Of a stretch of DNA of 64,000 nt, positions 12,450 to 22,910 are shown piece by piece. The DNA is taken from assembly GCA_021234155.1 (NCBI GenBank), contig JAJEKV010000006.1:8089003-8153002 (forward strand), read 5' to 3'. The position numbers were made by a program, and so were the translations under genes. Source of the stretch: Isoetes taiwanensis. Its lineage: Eukaryota; Streptophyta; Lycopodiopsida; Isoetales; Isoetaceae. The notes beneath the pieces were generated by a model, which was given only the letters and a program-made list of their open reading frames with translations, made no database searches and had not been told where the DNA came from. Each line of letters begins with the position of its first letter. The first letter of the stretch is position 1.

Positions 12450-12538
<89 letters not shown>
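12450..12538 (+). repeat. (GA)n microsatellite
   Basis: About 44 perfect GA units between a truncated LINE on the left and the 3' end of the long LINE on the right. On the LINE strand it reads as a (TC)n tail. Confidence 0.97.
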
Positions 12539-12541
<3 letters not shown>

Positions 12542-12639
12542 TGTTGTGTCTATTGGGAGGCCTCAAGGGCCTATTAGACAACACAAATTACACAATGTCA
12601 TAAAACAATAGATGAGTTTCCGAGTCCTCATCTAGCTCA

Positions 12640-13357
12640 TCACTCTCGCTCAAAATCTCCGTATCTACATCAACTGGTATGTATCTCTAATTTGTAGCAA
12701 CTCAATCAGATACTTCCCTATGATGTCACCATGTAGCATAAAGAATGAAGAGAGGTCCTCATATTGAATTCTATATTTTGCTCGGAGTTCCTTGTAAGCA
12801 CTACATCGTAACAATGTATGATCTTCATCTTCTACTTTACCAGGTCACATAATTTGCAATATCTCGGATGTCTAGGTAATATGTGTCCCCATCTCCCGGT
12901 CTCCACACCCAAGTGGTGTGAGCTAAGTCTTATCCACGCAAATTGCATGTCTCTTACAGATAGATATATTGTCCCTCGGTGTCTAGCTTCTCCCATAATA
13001 GGGTTGATATTCGCCTATACAAGATCATTTTGGTCTTTGGTTGCTTCCACATTTTCCTATGCACTCTTTGCATTATCCATTGTCTCAAATCCGAGTCCAC
13101 TTGGATTATTTCCTCCCATTAGATTTCCCACTTTCCAAGCCACTTAGATTTACATCATGCAATAAGCCTTTTAACTCATTTGGATAGTAGAGCCTTTTAG
13201 TGATTCTTGAGTCATCCATATCTAACACCTTCTTAAGATAAAAACACATCTCACAATTGCTTCCCCATCTAAAGGCATAAGCCCACTCTCCACTAGCATC
13301 ATGGGATATGGTGTTTTGAGCTTTGACCCCTAATTCTAGTCTCAAGAACTTCTTCAA
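12640..13357 (-). pseudogene. C-terminal region of LINE ORF2 including zinc-binding domain
   Basis: 13,357-13,106 encodes FLRLELGVKAQNTISHDASG and LKGLLHDVNLSGLESGK. Further downstream on the minus strand, 12,960-12,790 gives a decayed zinc-binding motif (EDEDHTLLRCSAYKELR). Stops interrupt it at several points. The role by family is nucleic-acid binding after the RT. It is continuous with the RT frame upstream on the same strand. Confidence 0.7.
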
Positions 13358-13407
13358 TACTGTTCAATATCATCCCATAAACATTGTGGGAGACCTGCCC
13401 CCAAATC

Positions 13408-14478
13408 TCACATCCATATAGCACCACACTGCAATGAGACTGAAACAATTTTACCTTTAAATGCCATGACCAAAGATGTGATCTCCGCAGACATGCTCGC
13501 AATGCATACAAAGCTCGTTGCCCCCATCAATCCCTCGAAAGTGATACAAGTATTCCATCTATGGTTGCGGCTAAAAACAAGTCCTAAATACTTATAGGAA
13601 TCACACATTTCAACTATATCCCCTTTGTACCTGAAAACATTTTCTTGCTTCAACACACTGACCGTCATAATCTTTGTCTTGTCTAGGTTTACTTGCATGC
13701 CCGTCTTATCACAGAAACCCGCCAGCCCATCTAAGTGCTTCTGCATGTGTTCTCTGCTTCGGGCAAACATGACAACATCATCTGCATACATCAATAGCTG
13801 CACCACATACCCATGTATCTCCATGCCTCCTGGACAGTTAGTATGTAAACATTCTTCCAATCCATCAATAAACATGCCAAACAATGTAGGTGATAGTGGG
13901 CATCCCTGTTTTACCCATATATTACTCTCGACACTGTCAAGAATAATCTCAGAGAATGGCTTTGATAATTGAACAAGCACTTTTCCATACAAGACCTGTA
14001 CCGCATCTCTAAGTTCATGTGGCACTTTCAACGTTTCTAACCTGTCCCATAATTGTTCTCGGGGTACTTTGTCAAAGGCTTTCCTAAAATCAACAAATGC
14101 CATAACAGGTTTCCTAGAACCTTTTACTTTATCAAAAATGGTTTTCAGCACTAACAAATGATCTAATGTGGATCTGCTTGCCCGGAAGCCCGCTTGTGAC
14201 TCCGCTCTCTTATTATTGTTTTCAGCCCATAGACTTAATTTCTTCTCTAAAATAGTCGCAAACAACTTTGAAAGCAAATTACTTACCATAATTGTTCGAT
14301 AATTGTTCGCTTCGTGCTTCGACCCGCTTTTGTGTATCGGGACAACCCTGTTCTTACACCAATCCAGTGGAAATCCTTGCTCAAGAGCCATGTTAAACAT
14401 GTTAGCAATCACCGGATGCAAGATGGGACCAGCCCATTTAATATGCTCTGCACACATGTAAGTCTGGTGCTTTACCAT
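13408..14478 (-). pseudogene. LINE reverse transcriptase
   Basis: A 356-codon open stretch covers most RT blocks: VVPIHKSGSKHEANNYRTI, AESQAGFRASRSTLDHLL, VMAFVDFRKAFDKVPREQLW, WVKQGCPLSPTLFGMFIDGL, and the catalytic MYADDVVMFARS followed by KTGMQVNLDKTKIM. The YADD box and the upstream Asp in AFVDFRKAFD are present, so the catalytic residues survive here. The polypeptide is cut off from the endonuclease by frame changes. It ends in a shifted frame near YKYLGLVFSRNHRWN. Confidence 0.93.
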
Positions 14479-14520
14479 TTGCCAAGGAAGCTATCCCTGC
14501 TGCAATTTCTTCCTCAGTGA

Positions 14521-14919
14521 TTAGCATGGACGATGGCTGGTCATGTCATCTACATCATCACTATGATACATAGAGACCACATGCCTCCAGAGATCCTGCG
14601 CATCTAATGGCACTTCAGTTTGCTTATGCTTTTTAAGTGCATTCCAAAACGACTTAGGCTCTTCCAAATACCTTTGGCATAAGATTTGTTGCCTTTGCCT
14701 CAGGTAATATCTCTTCTTGCTACAAACCAATCTCTTATATTTCTGTTTGCATGTTTCTTTTCCAGGCTGGTCACTCTTCTTCCACTGCTCCTTAGCATCA
14801 CGACATTCTTTATCAAACCATGCCTTGCATGGTAACCCCTTCAATGCTCTATGTGATGTGAATATCTCTACTGCGGCCTCCTCTAAAACCTCAATCAATT
14901 GCTGGTTCATTTCGTCCAA
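14521..14919 (-). pseudogene. LINE ORF2 linker between endonuclease and RT
   Basis: The translation contains HRALKGLPCKAWFDKECRDA, KRYYLRQRQQILCQRYLEEP and KSFWNALKKHKQTE. Plant and animal L1-type ORF2 proteins carry this kind of basic linker (the WFDxEC and FW..LK words). It lies between the endonuclease (14,929-15,840) and the RT (13,408-14,478) and is separated from each by a frame change. Confidence 0.8.
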
Positions 14920-14928
14920 TCCTCCATC

Positions 14929-15840
14929 CTATACTTTGTTTGATACCTTTTGTCCAACTCTTACTCTATATTGCATATGCAATGCTGATTTTAGCCAATA
15001 TTTCCGCTTAGAAGAGCATGGCTGATCATTCTGAGTGTTAGCACTCAGTCTAAAGCACAAAAGATTATGATCGGATTCCAATTCATCTTCTCCTACTATG
15101 AATTCTTCCAAACTGCATATTGTATCTTCTGCCATGACTAGATAATCCACCGTACTTCTAGAGCAGCATGTATTTTTTATAGAGCCAGGGAATCTACTTA
15201 ATCCATTACAGATTAATAGATTAGCACTACTGCAAAGACTAATGAGTTGTCTACCTGTCTTAGTGATCCCTAACTCTGTAGACTCTCTACTTTTGCCACA
15301 TAATGCAAGATCGTTTTCATCCATTGATTCCATCCATAGTGGATCTTTATCTCCTGTAAGCACGGATGCTTGTAAATTACCTGTTCTGCAGTTGAAATCT
15401 CCTGTCAATATTACTTTTCCCTTTCCTTGAAAACTCATAATGTCTTATTCTAGTGAAAAGAATAGATCATCTGTAGAGGCATCCGTTTCCGTGTATGTTT
15501 TCATATGTTTAGGAGCAAAATAACATAGTGCCATGTAATAGAGAAAGTTTCCCCTTATTTCCAACCAAATATATTGTCCATTTCTGTCCTTCTTCACACC
15601 CTGGATCAGGTCTCTTACAGCTGGTCTTGCAAAACATGCTATTCCTCCATTTCCCATATCTTTATCTCTAAATCTCTTATTATGGACAGAATATACTAAA
15701 TCAAATCCTGCTATGTCCGGTAATGCAAATAAATCATGTTCTTTTGTCTCCACAAAACAAATCACATCAGCTTTATCCAGTATTTTTTGCATGCTATACA
15801 CCTTATCAATGGTCAATCTGTTGATGTTCCAGACAACCAT
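14929..15840 (-). pseudogene. LINE apurinic/apyrimidinic-type endonuclease
   Basis: The first part (15,840-15,445) starts MVVWNINRL and includes ADVICFVETKEHD (metal-binding Glu) and GNGGIACFARP. The second part (15,438-14,929) carries VILTGDFNCRTG, a SRSTVDYLVMAED strand and the final ESDHNLLCFRL. The GDFN, DY and SDHN motifs are those of the exonuclease-endonuclease-phosphatase fold used to nick target DNA. Translation stops near 15,445 just before VILTGDFN, so one break splits the domain. Confidence 0.92.
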
Positions 15841-15861
15841 TCTAAGGCCTCCCCCAATTAC

Positions 15862-16835
15862 CTATTCAACAATGGCCTTTCCCTTGACCCATCTGACCTT
15901 CTTATTGTTCTGCTTTGCCTCTTTGAACTTTGACAGCTCATTCTTCTTCTCAATTACTTGTTCTTTTGTTAAATCATCATTTACCCAAATGAACTTTCCC
16001 TTTAATGCAAATCGTTGCTTCATTACCTGGAATCGGGCCTCCTTGTTGGCGAATTTCACCAGCACATGACGGGTTCCATGGTCCTTATTCCCAATACGAA
16101 AAGCATCCAAAAATTCAGCTCCATTTACTTGCATCTCCTCCGCGAAGAAACGTGATACCGCTTCCTTGGTATTTTCTTTCTCCTTCTCAGGTAATCCAAC
16201 AATCCGAATGTTTAGAGCCCTTTGTCTTCGTTCTTGATTCTCCACATAATCATCAAAGGCTTGCTTCAACTCCGCAACCTCGGCTGCTTCTGCCATGAGT
16301 CTTTCTTCCCTTAAGGCCGATTCATGTCTTATTGCGGCCAATTCCTTGGCCGATTCTTGTCTAAAAGCAGTCAGCTCCTTCAAGATCAAGTGCAATGAAA
16401 TCTCCTCCTCTATGGTGGCTTTCGAGTAATGCGGTTGTTAAAACCCTCTTTTCCAAAACCTGTTGTAATATCCCCTGTTTAGGGGCATCCGGGATAAAAA
16501 ATCCCTGTTTAGGGGATGCCAAAATGGTGTGGGCTTGCTGCCCGACCTGCTGCAGCTGTAATATCCCCTGTTTAGGGGCATCCGGGATCAAAAACCCCTG
16601 TTTAGGGGATGCCAAAATGATGTGGGCTTGCTGCCCAACCTGCTGCAGTCCATTCTCTCCGAGCTGGGCCCCAAATTCGTCCATACCCTCTCGCTCTGCT
16701 GCAATAGACCCATCCGTTTTGAGCTTGACCGACTCTCGAGATGGGCACATCGCGAACATATTTTTTAGTGTTTTCTTTGTATTGGCAGCCTTAGTATCCT
16801 TGGTAGCATCCTTATTTCCTCGTAGCCACGGATGA
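15862..16835 (-). pseudogene. LINE ORF1 (coiled coil plus RRM-type RNA-binding protein)
   Basis: The N-terminal part (16,835-16,361) contains two copies of a segment with GQQAHIILASPKQGFLIPDA. The C-terminal part (16,395-15,862) starts with a predicted coiled coil of ELTAFRQESAKELAAIRHE type and continues into an RRM: RALNIRIVGLPEKE, FLDAFRIGN, RHVLVKFANKEARFQVMKQR, GKFIWVNDDLTKEQ. L1-type ORF1 proteins bind the element RNA. The two halves overlap in different frames near 16,380, indicating a frameshift. It is upstream of the endonuclease on the same strand, as in L1. Confidence 0.88.
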
Positions 16836-16876
16836 TCCGACCCTTCCCCTTTTCACCCTTTTTGTCCATTTGAGGA

Positions 16877-16880
<4 letters not shown>

Positions 16881-16962
<82 letters not shown>
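16881..16962 (+). repeat. (GA)n microsatellite
   Basis: About 40 GA units between the 5' end of the long LINE (left) and a short LINE 3' end (right). Confidence 0.97.
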
Positions 16963-16964
<2 letters not shown>

Positions 16965-17041
16965 TGTGTGTTGTGTCTATTGGGAGGCCTCAAGGGCCTA
17001 TTAGACAACAAAAATTACACAATGTCATAAAACAATAGATG
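16963..17041 (-). mobile_element. LINE 3' end only (hairpin plus tail)
   Basis: These 78 bases are nearly identical to 12,541-12,616, the 3' end of the long LINE: GGGAGGCCTCAAGGGCCTAT flanked by GTCTATT and TTAGAC, then ACACAATGTCATAAAACAAT. It is a very short, heavily 5'-truncated insertion of the same family, followed on its strand by (AC)n(TC)n. A short (GGGA)n tract at 17,047-17,077 bounds its other side. Confidence 0.85.
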
Positions 17042-17077
17042 AGAGAGAGGGAGGGAGGGAGGGAGGGAGGGAGGGAG

Positions 17078-17541
17078 TGAGAGTCTTAATTATCAAGTCT
17101 GGGAGACCATTAGATCTAGAAGACATTCAAAATATACATTTAGCATCATAGATTAGAACATATTAGAGCTCTCTTTATCTAGATCAAACTCATTTATATC
17201 AGTGAACATTTGTAGGTTTTTAATATTGACATCTCTTACTTGCATAACTTCCACAAGGAAGTGCCCAATGGTAACTGGTGGTAGTTCAAAGAAGTGTACC
17301 AGCTTTGATGCCCGTAGTTCAAACTTAGTTCGAATATTTTGATAAGAAGGGCAGAATAAAATGACATGTTCCTCATCCTCGACTTCTCTTGCTCCACATA
17401 CCTTACAATACCTTAGCTCATGTGATATATTAGCCCATCACCCGACCTCTACCCCAAGATAGTGGGAACTAAGTCTCATCATGCTGATCACATGTCTTAG
17501 CTTTACAGAGAGACCTGCTTTAAGGTACGAAGCCTCCTGCA
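17078..17541 (-). mobile_element. Third LINE 3' fragment in the stack
   Basis: The minus-strand translation gives MMRLSSHYLGVEVG, ISHELRYCKVCGAREVEDEE, HVILFCPSYQNIRTKFEL and VTIGHFLVEVMQVRD, which is the LINE zinc-binding domain. Internal stops are present. Its 3' end sequence (TGGTCTCCCAGACTTGAT) resembles that of the fragment at 3600-4245. It ends at a (TCCC)n/(TC)n tail. Confidence 0.85.
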
Positions 17542-17550
17542 GATTGGGAT

Positions 17551-18840
17551 TTATTGACGAGTTATGACCAAGGGCCCCAACCCTAACTTATCGTGGCCAA
17601 AATGTCGAGGTGGTGTCCGCTTACAAATATTTGGGGATGGAGTTCCCCTCGGCCATGAACTGGTACAATCCCATCCAGCTGCGAGCTGCATCAGGTTGGA
17701 AGGCACTTTATGCAATGCAGAACAATAGCCACAAGACAGAGTTGTATGATTGGGCCCACCAATCACACCGCTAGTAGAACCTGTGCTTCTGTATAGGGTC
17801 GAGATCTGGGGCCCGATGATTTCCCTCACCACTTGGAATGACTTGGAGCAGGTGCAGAAAGCTTTCTTGGCACAGGACCTAGGGTAAAGTCCACAGTCCC
17901 ATACCAGATACTGTTGCAGGAAACAGGTTTCTTGCCTCTTCAAAGGGGGACCCTTGACAGACACATCATCTACTTTCAGAAGGTGGTTAGCATGGACGAT
18001 ACTCGTCTCCCTAACCTCGCTTACACTGTGGCAATGGGGCCTCAACGCCTAAAAGCCTGCTGGCAGGAAAAGAGAGCTCAGTGGCTGGCCAGATGGAATG
18101 TGCAGGAGGAGCACAGATGCATCAGAGTGCAAACGGAGGCAGATGGCCACACTCTAAGGCAGTACCTTGACACATACTTCCTCATCAAGCTACGGGATGC
18201 CGGAACCCTTGAACAGGCCAAGACGACACATTATCAACGCCACATAAATCCCATGTTGGAGCGGGGTTCTCAACGCTATCTGTGCACTCATCTACCCATG
18301 AAAAAATGCAGATCCATTGCCTCTATCCGCAAGGTGCACACCATCTCCAGATTGAGACGGGGAGTTGGATTGGGGAGCCGTGTCTGGAGAGGCTTTGCCA
18401 ACGCTGCCAGGTTGGAGCTGTGGAAGATAAATGCCACACCCTTCAGAGCTGTCCGACAGATGATGACATTCAGATACGCTATGCTGAGCTGGTCCGCCCT
18501 GCCTAGCCCCTGCATGAGATGCTGAGCACGAGCTCGGTATGAAGGTTGGGATCATACCTTCAAGAGATCATGGATCGCCGAGATCAGCTCGGTCCTCGGG
18601 CACTTACCTGATACGTGTACATACATATATATCTCCCCCATGATATATATTTTTGTATTTGTATTTCTACAGTTTGACAGCAAACCTATTCCTGTCACGG
18701 TTTTTCCCCCAAGGGGGTTTTTAACCCGGACAGTTATACGCTTGTTGCGCCTCCTGTTTGGGTCCCATAGGCCAATTGGTCTCCGTGGACGATAAAAACT
18801 TTATTCTATTCTATACTATTCTATTCTATTATCCTATCAT
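17551..18840 (+). mobile_element. LINE family B copy, 5'-truncated, with (TTCTA)n tail
   Basis: Plus strand. After an initial SAYKYLGMEF and WKALYAMQNN (RT C-terminus), a frame with PYQILLQETGFLPLQRGTLD and QYLDTYFLIKL leads to the zinc-binding region HHLQIETGSWIGEPCLERLC, CQVGAVEDKCHTLQSCP. Frame changes occur near 17,770, 17,900 and 18,300. The 3' UTR (18,530-18,795) contains CCCCCAAGGGGG, which can form a hairpin, and GGTCCCATAGGCCAATTGGT. It ends in repeats of TTCTA/CTATT at 18,798-18,832. A second copy of the same 3' end is at 63,622-64,000 on the minus strand. Confidence 0.88.
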
Positions 18841-20700
18841 GAAATATTTTTCAATAAAAACTTCAACACTTATCAAGAGAAATATCAAGTTTGCATACAT
18901 CTAACATTAGGAGTAATATTTGGAATTTGCTTAAATCAATATGCGGGCTAGAATAACCCCTGTTGTCATATTTTTCCCTAATGATGGGATGTTGAAGTGC
19001 TTAGAATAATCCAAACCAAAGTTAATGGCCAACGGCTTTAAGAAAATGTAAAATGTTGTGAAGTGGAAAATGCATCATATAAAGGTATAACTGCTCCTCG
19101 TGAGATGCTATATCTCACTTTTGAGGGCTTATAAAGTTTAACTTTGTATTTTATGGGAGTGTAACTTTGTTTCTTTAAATTGAATATAGCAATTCCTATA
19201 TCATCTTCCTAAATCACTTGTATTTATCTATCTTGACTTGCATCAAACTAGACAATAACAAACATCAGCTAGATAGAAATCACATACATATACGTTTCAG
19301 GCGTAGAAAGTAATGCATTATGATCACAAAAGCAAATTTCATATGGAAGAATTAAATTTCTACTACCTTTGGTTGATTTAATGAGATTTAATACAACATC
19401 AAAAGAAATGTCTTCACCCATATCACTATACACCAATGGGCCTTCATTTAAGTACACTATTTTGCAACTACAGTAACATATGATAGGTATCTCACCTGAA
19501 GAGCCTTTCAAACTAGTATCCTTGCTATGTCTTTTGAAGTTGCACAAAATTGAAAATTGCCAAATGCACTCCAAATTATAACCCGCATTCTCTTCCCTTC
19601 CAATTTACAATCCGTTGATCTACAACACTATTCAAAGCATGACATGCAAGTTCTAAGACCTGCATTAATCCGGTAAGCACCATATCCATTCTAACATTTT
19701 CCATGCAACTAATGCAGACCTGCTACATATTCATAGACAAGACTACAATGTAATTTGTTGCGAACGCAAAAAACTAACCTTGCAGAACTTGGCACTCTAG
19801 AAATCACTATTTCATCATTCTACATACTGCACCACTTTAAAAAATGCATCTACATCCTTTTTTTTGAAAGAAGGGATACATCCAACAACAATAAGTACAT
19901 CTGTTTTAAATAAATTACATCTTTCAAAAGCAATATTGTTTATAGTCCAGATAGGAACTCAGTTGTCTATAAATACAGTAAGCTTCCAATGTTCTATGTT
20001 ACAAGTAATGTAGTAATGTTGTAATACTATTATAGGATTTTATACAGGTGCCTGATATTCCCTTACACAGTACAACCTATTGGCTCACATACTTGCACAT
20101 CAGACAATGATCACATGAATTTGATGGGACTATACTATAACGAGCTTAGGAACATACTTTTTTGTATGAACTAAACATCCTGGGTAGTAGCCATTTATTG
20201 CCTTGTCAACTTTCAGGATGCGCCAATATTATTCAACCCCATACAATTATTCAATTTTAATAGTTTTTTTATTCGCATTCAAATCATGTTTAACAAGCGT
20301 CTCTTCCATTTATCATTCATCAACGAATTTTACCATGAGTCTCATGGTTAGCCCATTCACTTTGAAAATTCTATAATTTCTAGCACGTTGCATCAAATTT
20401 TGAATACCCATTTGACGGAATTTAAATACAACTATCACACTTTCAAGGCGACAATCATTGCAATGAATTAAAATTAATTGATGGCACAATTTCCAATTTT
20501 GTTATAAGGACAAGGTTCACCGATGTCTTCATGTCTAGCATAGGCATTAAGAAAATTGCATTACCTCATTCCTAATTTCTAGCACACACTTTCAATGAAA
20601 CTGCACTTACACTCTTCAAGTGCTTAGGCCTCTCTAGCTTCAGACCACATGTTTCTGATCCTAGATAGCGAAGAAAGTGATCAATATTGAGGATGAATAT
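18841..20700. other. Intergenic; no gene recognised
   Basis: AT-rich sequence. A 101-codon frame at 19,574-19,269 (minus) has no features I recognise, and I do not call it. The region lies downstream of the three-exon gene at 20,831-22,742 and may include its 3' UTR. Confidence 0.4.
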
Positions 20701-20887
20701 ACACAAGTTTATACATTTCAATTAGTTAAAAATGTCCAACATGGCAGCAGCCAAGAGAGGAGCAACCTTGGATGTAAGGAATCCAGATGGCCCATACACA
20801 AGTTTATATATACAATTAGTTAGGAATATCCTACATGGCAGCAGCCAAGAGAAGAGCAACCTTGGATGTAAGGAATCCAGATAGCCC
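20701..20887 (-). repeat. Tandem duplication of the 3' end of the membrane-protein gene
   Basis: About 92 bases are repeated side by side: 20,701-20,793 and 20,798-20,887 share ACACAAGTTTATA, then CATGGCAGCAGCCAAGAG, then CAACCTTGGATGTAAGGAAT. The right copy contains the last codons and stop of the gene. The left copy is an extra, downstream version of the same codons and stop. Confidence 0.9.
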
Positions 20888-22742
20888 TACCAAAACCTGA
20901 TAGGAGCTAACTGACGTGAACACATCTCCTATAACAAGCTTTGCTACAACAGCAGCAGCTACAAAGATTACTGGAAATGGAGCTGCCGACCAAAAGCCCT
21001 TGAAGTTTTCCTTCTCATTTCCAGGGTGGATTGAACTTGGTAACTGATCCACAACCCCCTGCAATCTGAGCAAATACAGGAAGCCACCCACTCCCCCAAG
21101 AGCAAAATATATTGCAGCATCCATGCTTTCTACTGTTGCAATAACTAAAGTGCCCATGATCACAAGTGAAGTATCACAAAATAGCAAATATGATTTCAAA
21201 GCCTCGTACTCAACCATGCCATCAAATCTTGCTTTTGTCGTATCGCTCTCCAAATTAACCAGGTCAACCAGAAGGCTGGAGACCATGTTTGGGAATTTAC
21301 AGATTGCACAGGGTTTCAATTCAACTGCATCCAAATCTCCACCATCTCCTAGTAAGTAATCATTTGTCTCAAATATATACGTAATAGTCTCTTGCCTGGT
21401 GCAAACATCTACATGGCCCTGAGTAGAAGTGAGAACTTCGACTTTAGCTTCTTCAAGCCTCCATGTACCTATTTTATCAAGGTAAAGCATCAGGCCATGA
21501 AAGCAAATTTTGTTTCTTTCCTCCTCTCATTGTGGTGCCAGGAATAAAGGATTCAGTGCAACAGTGTGTTCCCAATCATGATGGATTATTACAGCAGTGG
21601 CCTGAAATTTTAAGTCATTTATTTTGTTGATCAATTTCAGATGCAAGACCTCCTGTATATACAATAGACTTTGTTAATTCCTAATCTATTAGTCAAATCA
21701 ATAATACGTTAATTGAGTGCATAAAGATGACCTCCGAAAAACTGGAACGTTCTGAAACATCTAGGGGAATTGAACCCCCACACAACACCATCAGGGTTAA
21801 GTAAAAAAAACTGTCACTAGTATTATTCATCTCATTTGCATCTATCCCCCAAACCCTGGAAACCACACTTGCCCAAAGAGAGGAGATAGAATTATGGGAT
21901 AAGAACAGGTATGCAAGAGGAGTCAAAATTGTACTGAGCTATATAAAAAAGCATAGAATGATAGGAATGAAAGTCTAACCTGCATCAGGTGCAACCCAAA
22001 GTGCAGCCAGTGGACCAATATCAGGACCTATGAATTTAAAGATATCCACAGCACCCATGTCAAAGCACAGCTTATTGCTAGATTGAGGTTCTTGTTCCAT
22101 TGCTGAAATACTTTGGAGAACACAATTCCCATTCTCGCCCATCATGGAAACTAAAATAGTGGCGTATGGATCAGACAATCCAGATTGTTTCTTTTTGCTG
22201 GTACGCAGCATGATAGTGAAAGTGGCAAAATCCTTTTGATTCTCTTGCAAGCCTGTTTCTTTGACACGATTGAAATAAGATAAGTTTTCGTTCGTGGTAG
22301 CTAGCAATCTCATAGGCACCACAAATGCCCCTTTCGCAAATTGAACTGCAAGAGAATGCAGGCAAGATGATTCTTGTAAAATCTCAGGATATAAATGTCA
22401 GACTAATTACAGTAATACTTTCTGATACAATAAACCTTGCTAGTTACATGGCTTAGGCCTAATACTTAAGTCTTTGCCTTTTTCAATTCCAAAACTTCAT
22501 TTCAGAATAAAGCATGCAGCACAATAAACCTTGCTAGCTACATGGCTTTGGCTTAATACTTGGTCTTTGTCATTTTCAACTCCAAAACTTTATTTCAGAA
22601 TAAAAATATGTTGAAGGAACACACCTGGTTTAAAAGCATAAGATGCAGATGAGCACATATTTCTATCCATGCTCGGTTGCAAACGCCCGGGAGTCAAACT
22701 TCGGAGTTGAGGAAGCGCACTGGCTGGAGTAGTGCATGCCAT
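20831..22742 (-). CDS. Plastid-type four-helix membrane protein, three exons, apparently intact
   Basis: Exon 1 is 22,742-22,625 (ATG, donor GTGTG), exon 2 is 22,345-21,980 (acceptor TTGCAG, donor GTTAGA) and exon 3 is 21,468-20,831 (acceptor AAATAG, stop TAG). Phases match and give 373 residues with no stop. The N-terminus (MACTTPASALPQLRSLTPG) is Ser/Thr-rich like a chloroplast transit peptide. Residues about 80-165 form a soluble, beta-rich domain ending FIGPDIGPLAALWVAPDAG and continuing TWRLEEAKVEVLTS. The C-terminal half has about four hydrophobic segments, including AAIYFALGGVGGFLYLL and PFPVIFVAAAVVAKLVIG. I think it belongs to a conserved, uncharacterised chloroplast protein family (possibly the one labelled DUF7755), but the name is from memory. 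The function is unknown. A 9.7 kb Mutator-like element sits 168 bp before the ATG. Confidence 0.85.
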
Positions 22743-22901
22743 CTCTAAAACTAGGGGAAGGAACTAGGTTAAAAATGCCAGAAAGAAGCCCCTATTTCTA
22801 CCGGCTTCCATTAGCTTGCGTACGCAGCAGGACTTTGACACTTGTTCTAGAACATTAAGGTTGAATTGTTTTTGTTGAAAACCACATTTCCAATTTGGCC
22901 C

Positions 22902-22910
22902 CTCCCCATG
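22902..22910. repeat. Left 9 bp target-site duplication of the Mutator-like element
   Basis: CTCCCCATG directly precedes the left inverted end. The right side has CTCCCTATG at 32,643-32,651, eight of nine identical. A 9 bp duplication is characteristic of Mutator-like elements. Confidence 0.88.

Larger units (their letters stand above)
12539..16880 (-). mobile_element. Nearly full-length L1-like LINE
   Basis: A 4.3 kb minus-strand element with an ORF1 (RRM type), an apurinic endonuclease, a reverse transcriptase and a C-terminal zinc-binding region, ending in a hairpin-forming 3' end (12,541-12,572) followed by (TC)n. The 5' end lies at another (GA)n tract at 16,881. Frame changes occur between endonuclease parts (15,440), after the endonuclease (14,925), before the RT (14,500) and in the C-terminus, so it is inactive. 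Length and domain set indicate almost the whole element. Confidence 0.9.

Noticed and set aside
17551-18045. Minus-strand 164-codon frame opposite LINE family B
   Set aside because: The plus strand carries the recognisable RT C-terminal motifs, so this is an antisense artefact.
19269-19574. 101-codon minus-strand frame downstream of the three-exon gene
   Set aside because: No recognisable motif, no splice context, and AT-rich composition. It is not distinguishable from chance.
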